A DNA stretch of 64,000 nucleotides from Roseovarius sp. S88 (GTDB taxonomy: Bacteria; Pseudomonadota; Alphaproteobacteria; Rhodobacterales; Rhodobacteraceae). Every line of letters begins with the position of its first letter. Within the stretch, counting starts at the first letter, position 1. Shown here in pieces: positions 60,165 through 64,000 of this stretch. Made by a program: the position numbers and the translations under genes. The notes beneath the pieces were generated by a model, which did not search any database, was not told where the DNA came from, and saw nothing but the letters and a program-made list of their open reading frames with translations. The stretch lies in assembly GCF_037023735.1 (NCBI RefSeq), contig NZ_CP146070.1, positions 37,004-101,003 on the forward strand, written 5' to 3'.

Positions 60165-60635
60165 TCAGCCTTCTCCGGTGGTATTGCCAATAGCTTTTTC
60201 GAATGCAGCCAGTGTTTCGTCGCTCACATGATGTTCGATCCCTTCCGCATCACGTTCTGCGGTTTCCGCGTCGATTCCAAGGCTTAGAAGAAATGCAACC
60301 ACAATCCGATGCCGTCTACGACAGGCTTCGGCCAAGGCTTGGCCCCGCTCGGTGAGGAATATCGCGCGGTAGCGTTCACGTCGCACCAAACCTGCCGACT
60401 TCAATCGCGAAATGTTCTTTGTGACAGTTGGGGGTTTCACACCTAATCGTTCGGCAATTTCGACAGGTCGCGCCTCTCCTCGGGTTTCAATCAACTCTGC
60501 GATCAGCTCGACATAATCCTCTGCCATCTCGCTTTCATGCGCTTGGCGCACGATCGCAAAACCTTCCGCCTGAGCTTCCGGAGCCCGTTCCATGGGTTGA
60601 ATGGTTTCACGGTCATGTGATTGCAGCTTTGTCAT
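60165..60635 (-). CDS. mntR: MntR-type manganese regulator
   Basis: A 156-residue DtxR-family regulator. An N-terminal winged helix (EDYVELIAELIETRGEARPVEIAERLGVKPPTVTKNISRLKSAGLV) and a dimerisation/metal domain (AFLLSLGIDAETAERDAEGIEHHVSDETLAAFEK) match MntR. It is divergent from the peroxidase gene, with a DtxR-type palindrome between them. Manganese-loaded MntR usually represses uptake genes. Confidence 0.9.
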   Translation of the reverse strand: MTKLQSHDRETIQPMERAPEAQAEGFAIVRQAHESEMAEDYVELIAELIETRGEARPVEIAERLGVKPPTVTKNISRLKSAGLVRRERYRAIFLTERGQALAEACRRRHRIVVAFLLSLGIDAETAERDAEGIEHHVSDETLAAFEKAIGNTTGEG

Positions 60636-60690
60636 ATCAGGACTTTGCCTTCCAACTGAGCAATTGACAACTTGTTTGCTTTGGGTAGAT

Positions 60691-60710
60691 AAGTTAGACG
60701 TGGCTAACTT
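60691..60710. promoter_or_regulatory. Candidate MntR operator
   Basis: AAGTTAG-ACGTGG-CTAACTT is a 7-bp dyad between mntR and the peroxidase gene. It resembles DtxR/IdeR/MntR boxes (TTAG...CTAA core). It probably gives metal-dependent control of the peroxidase and the following transporter. Confidence 0.7.
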
Positions 60711-60728
60711 TTGGGGTTGGAGACTAAA

Positions 60729-62609
60729 GTGATCCGGAAACTCTCAGGCTTGCTGGTTGCGGCGTGGATTGGCGCAACAGTCTCATTTGGGCCTTCCCAT
60801 GCAACACCGGCAAAGGAAGCGCCGTGGTTGCCAGATGCAGCGGCCTATCGGCTGACCCTCTTTCTGGGAAATTTGGAGCCAATCCCTTGGGATCAGGTCG
60901 AAACCGCCTGGTCCGATCCCTATCACGGCTCGGAGTTCTCTGCGGGCGCGCTTGCATGGCTGAGCGCGAATAGCGACATCGGTGCGGAACCCGTACTGGA
61001 CGCGATTGCGCGAAGAGATCGTCAAGCCCTTTTCGAAGCTGCGACACAAACAATTGCGCACAGAATCGAAGAGGAATTGGACCGCGCGCTCAACGCGGAC
61101 GACCCAGCCACCGCGCAGCAGGCGGTACAGACCGCGCGCAAACTCTACCGCGCCTTTGCGGATGGCATCGGCGCAGCCGATGCCGATGCAGCGCGCCAAA
61201 TTGGCCGTGCATGGCTGGAACTGAACAACAGCACCGGCTCCGCCGGAGTTCTCGGCGCGGGAGCGACACCTGCCGACCGAGAAGCGATGGTCGCTGCACG
61301 GACGACCATCTCAAGCTATCTCGCTGAGAATTACCTGGCCGAAGACTTCGCCCCGAGGCGACTGCTTACCCCATTGCCTGAAACAGCCATACTCAGTGGG
61401 CGCGATATCGACTTACCGCCGAGCCTTCCGCCGGGGGCGGATATCTTTGATCAAGACCCATTGCCGCTGCTTGTCCTGAACTTCGAGGAACAGGGCATCG
61501 ATGAAACCGATCTGCCTCTGATCGCCTACGGCGACATGCTCTTCGATAGTGCCCAGATATTCGGCGGCCCCGCGCGTGATCTTGGAATCGCGTGTTCGAC
61601 GTGTCACAACCGGTCGGACATCAATCAGCGGCTCTTCATTCCGGGTGCCAGTCATCAACCCGGTGCCGTCGATGTCGACGGCGCCTTCTTCAATCCGATC
61701 TTCAACGACCGGCGTGACGATCCGCTCGATATTCCCAGCCTGCGCGGCCTGCGGTTTACCGGACCCTATGGCCGGGACGGTCGGTTTGCATCACTGCGCG
61801 ACTTTACACGCAATGTGATCGTCAACGAATTTGCTGGCGCGGAACCAACACCCTTCATGCTGGATGCGCTGGTCGCTTATATGCAGGAATTCGATTTTCT
61901 TCCAAATGCCATGCTGACAACGGACGGCCAGTTGACCGAGGCCGCCACAGATGCGGCGGTGCGCGGGGAAATCCTTTTCAACCAAAACTTCGAGGGGCTC
62001 GGCGACCGGTCCTGTGCCAGCTGTCATGTGCCAAGCGGCAACTTCCTGGACCGGCAGGCGCATGATATCGGATCGGTTGCTCCGGGTTATTCGGGCGCGC
62101 GCTCAGGTGCCCTCGATACGCCCACGCTTCTTGGAACGGTCTATACAGCACCTTACTTTCACGATGGATCGCTGCCGACACTTGCCAGTGTCGTTGACTG
62201 GTTCAACGACACGAAATCGCTTGGCCTCACGGAGGCTGATCAGGCAGATCTGACCGCCTATCTCGAAACCATCGGCGCGGCGGACGAACCCTATGAGGCC
62301 TTCGATGCCGAGAATACGCCCTTCCGCCTTGCGTTCGCGGAACTGACCACATTCGCGTCGACGCTGGATACGCTGCTGCCCCGCCGGGACGCGGAACACA
62401 TCCTTCTCTTGGTCGAAACGGTCGGGGCGGACCTTTCGGCTGACGCAAGTACGATGTCCAATCTGTCTGCCCGCCCGGACGTCTATGCGCTTGCCGAGCG
62501 GTTGAACCAGGTTGGCGCGGCCGTGCGCGCAGAGGACTGGGACACCGCAGAAGCAAGCTGGGCGGCATTCAAAGCCGAGGCCATGACACTCGAAGCGAGG
62601 GCATTCTGA
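60729..62609 (+). CDS. Di-heme cytochrome c peroxidase-like (MauG/CcpA type)
   Basis: A 626-residue periplasmic protein from a GTG with GGAG upstream. It has a signal peptide, an unusually long helical N-terminal part (about 230 residues), then the di-heme core with CSTCH (289-293) and CASCH (429-433). The usual CCP is about 330 residues, so this is a long variant. It likely detoxifies peroxide or oxidises a partner protein. Its stop overlaps the transporter gene start. Confidence 0.85.
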   Translation: MIRKLSGLLVAAWIGATVSFGPSHATPAKEAPWLPDAAAYRLTLFLGNLEPIPWDQVETAWSDPYHGSEFSAGALAWLSANSDIGAEPVLDAIARRDRQALFEAATQTIAHRIEEELDRALNADDPATAQQAVQTARKLYRAFADGIGAADADAARQIGRAWLELNNSTGSAGVLGAGATPADREAMVAARTTISSYLAENYLAEDFAPRRLLTPLPETAILSGRDIDLPPSLPPGADIFDQDPLPLLVLNFEEQGIDETDLPLIAYGDMLFDSAQIFGGPARDLGIACSTCHNRSDINQRLFIPGASHQPGAVDVDGAFFNPIFNDRRDDPLDIPSLRGLRFTGPYGRDGRFASLRDFTRNVIVNEFAGAEPTPFMLDALVAYMQEFDFLPNAMLTTDGQLTEAATDAAVRGEILFNQNFEGLGDRSCASCHVPSGNFLDRQAHDIGSVAPGYSGARSGALDTPTLLGTVYTAPYFHDGSLPTLASVVDWFNDTKSLGLTEADQADLTAYLETIGAADEPYEAFDAENTPFRLAFAELTTFASTLDTLLPRRDAEHILLLVETVGADLSADASTMSNLSARPDVYALAERLNQVGAAVRAEDWDTAEASWAAFKAEAMTLEARAF

Positions 62610-63485
62610 TGCAGGTCCGTTTGAATCGCAGATCATTGCTGGCCCTGTCCGTCGCCGGTGCATTGTCTCTGGGAACACCTCTTGCGGGGCAAGAGACGAG
62701 CCTACGCCTCGCCTTCATTCCGCAAGAAAATCCTGACAAGTTGCTTGGCGATATTGCGGCAATCACCAACTGGCTTGCCGAACAAATCGGCGCTCCCGTC
62801 GAGGGGTTTGTCACGATTGATCACGCTGCTGCCGTCGAGGCGCTTCGCAATGGAGACGCAGATATCTCGTTCATGGGTGCCCTGCCCTTCGTGCTGGCAG
62901 AGGCCGAGATCGGTGCAATACCGCTCCTGTCCGAGGTTTACCGTGACCAACCGAGCTACACAGGTCGAGATCTTCGTGCGCCGAGACAGCGGGATCGAGA
63001 CGCTAGCGGATTTGCGGAACAAGGACATCGCGTTCGCCGATCCCATTTCAGAATCGGGCTACCTGTATCCGCTCGCCGAATTTGTGGACGCAGGCTTGTT
63101 CGCTGCACCAAGAGACGCAGACGCGTTCTTTGGTCGCGTGTTTTTTGCAGGTGGCTATCAGCAGGCCATGCAGGCGATGGCCGAGGGCCTCGTCGACGCC
63201 GCAGGAGCGAGCCAGTACGCCGATCTACTTCTCAGCCCCGAACAACAAGCCCAGGTGACCTGGATTGCGGAGAGCGATGCGATCCCCAGCCATGTGGTTA
63301 TCGCGCGGCCTGGACTTGATGCAGGGCTTCAGGCGCGATTTGTCGACACCATGTTGCGGCTGAACGCTTCGGAAAACCGCAACCTTCTCCGCTATCTCTA
63401 TGGACCCGATGGATATGTCAGGGCGGATACGGCCAACTATGAAGGGGTGCGCGCCATGGCGCGGCGATACGGGTTGCTGGGATGA
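62609..63485 (+). pseudogene. PhnD-like ABC substrate-binding protein, frameshifted
   Basis: The gene starts at ATG 62609 with a signal peptide and LRLAFIPQENPDKLLGD, as in PhnD. Near 62960 the frame breaks: the reading up to SYTGRD is nonsense beyond, while the next frame continues correctly as VEIFVRRDSGIETLADLRNKDIAF and DAAGASQYADLLLSPEQQ to the stop at 63485. A single extra A at about 62960 explains this (AGCTAC-A-CAGGTC). It is either a broken gene or a sequence error. An MntR box upstream suggests a metal rather than phosphonate substrate. Confidence 0.75.
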
Positions 63486-64000
63486 AGTCAGCCATTCAAA
63501 TTGACGATCTCAGCTACACGCATCCGGGTTCAGACTTTCGTGCTTTGGAGCATGTCTCTCTTGCCGCGCCTGCAGGCCAGAGTATTGCTTTGCTGGGCCC
63601 GTCCGGTGCGGGCAAGACCACATTGCTGACACTGCTCGATGGGCGACTTCGTGGCTGGCGCGGTCGCGCTTCAGTTCTGGGGGCATCCCTTGACCCCGAT
63701 CATCCGCCCGCACGCGCCCGACGGCCCGACACCGGCTTTGTATTCCAGGAATTTGCCTTGGTCGAGCGCTCTTCGGTGCTGCGCAACGTGCTGAATGGCC
63801 GTCTTGGCCGCATGTCTCCATTGCGCGCGGTCCTTTGGAGACCCACCTCTCGAGACTTAAATCTTGCGCGGGCCGCACTTGCGGATTGCGGCCTCGCGGA
63901 TCTGGCAGAGCGTCGAGTCGACAGTCTCAGCGGGGGGCAGCGGCAACGGGTTGCAATAGCGCGCTGTCTTTCGCAGGAACCTCGGCTGATCCTCGCTGAC
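63482..64000 (+). CDS. PhnC-like ABC transporter ATPase (partial, 3' end outside)
   Basis: The reading begins at ATG 63482, overlapping the substrate-binding stop (ATGA), and is open to the last base of the window. Walker [10 protein letters not shown], a Q-loop-like VFQEF and the signature [15 protein letters not shown] are visible. This is the ATPase partner of the PhnD-like gene; a permease gene should follow beyond the window. Confidence 0.88.
   Translation, partial: MKSAIQIDDLSYTHPGSDFRALEHVSLAAPAGQSIALLGPSGAGKTTLLTLLDGRLRGWRGRASVLGASLDPDHPPARARRPDTGFVFQEFALVERSSVLRNVLNGRLGRMSPLRAVLWRPTSRDLNLARAALADCGLADLAERRVDSLSGGQRQRVAIARCLSQEPRLILAD

Noticed and set aside
1-64000. CRISPR arrays, tRNA or rRNA genes, integrase or replication initiator
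   Set aside because: None was seen: no regularly spaced repeats, no cloverleaf-like sequence, and no integrase or Rep motifs.

Overview
The window looks like part of a conjugative plasmid or integrative conjugative element from an alphaproteobacterium, most likely the Rhodobacteraceae/Roseobacter group. The reasons are GC-rich coding sequence, a Ti-plasmid-type mobilization set (VirD1/MobC, VirD2, VirD4), a VirB-type secretion operon, and the DUF736, DUF2493, DUF6878-like and DUF6915-like genes common on replicons of that family. No rRNA, tRNA, CRISPR array, integrase or replication initiator is visible. Family names come from recognising motifs by eye; no database was searched.

Layout. (1) 1-15.2 kb is plasmid backbone on the + strand: small unknown proteins, a RelB/RelE-type toxin-antitoxin pair with a palindromic operator, a 1420-residue methyltransferase-helicase of the strawberry-notch/DarB type, DUF-family genes, and a duplicated DUF736 protein. 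A YobI-type membrane P-loop NTPase (8.9-12.5 kb) lies against the grain on the - strand. (2) 15.2-20.6 kb holds a structured candidate oriT region followed by mobC/virD1, virD2 and virD4. (3) 20.6-37.8 kb is a defence-type island that separates the coupling and relaxase genes from the VirB channel genes. It carries an IS1182-like element, a complete type I restriction-modification set (hsdM-hsdS-hsdR), two coupled genes that look like a split, motif-less N6-methylase plus specificity half, a DUF4258 protein and a frameshifted GIY-YIG/DUF4357 nuclease. It also holds a two-gene unit (32285-36348) of an unknown protein and a phospholipase-D-like nuclease, and a zinc-ribbon protein. (4) 38.0-49.8 kb is the VirB1-VirB11 operon on the - strand with many 4-bp overlaps, a 55-residue VirB7-like lipoprotein, and a lytic transglycosylase that appears to be built into a VirB5-like scaffold. 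(5) 49.9-51.9 kb has small secreted proteins and an XRE regulator. (6) 52.0-64.0 kb is a metal and envelope stress block: an isoprenylcysteine-methyltransferase-like protein, a cation diffusion exporter, a transglutaminase-like protein, and a MerR regulator with two operators. It continues with a copper/thiol periplasmic set (SCO1, DsbB, DsbA-like, PCuAC, SCO1, M23 peptidase, DUF411, LspA). It ends with MntR facing a di-heme peroxidase and a PhnD/PhnC-like ABC transporter that runs off the window.

The genes suggest a self-transmissible element (VirD plus VirB) that carries defence cargo and metal or redox cargo. At least three conserved genes are interrupted by apparent one-base indels (near 31139-31145, 55480 and 62960). 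These may be real inactivation or sequence errors, and they should be checked before any functional claim is made. The least-explained unit with system-like architecture is the pair at 32285-36348.
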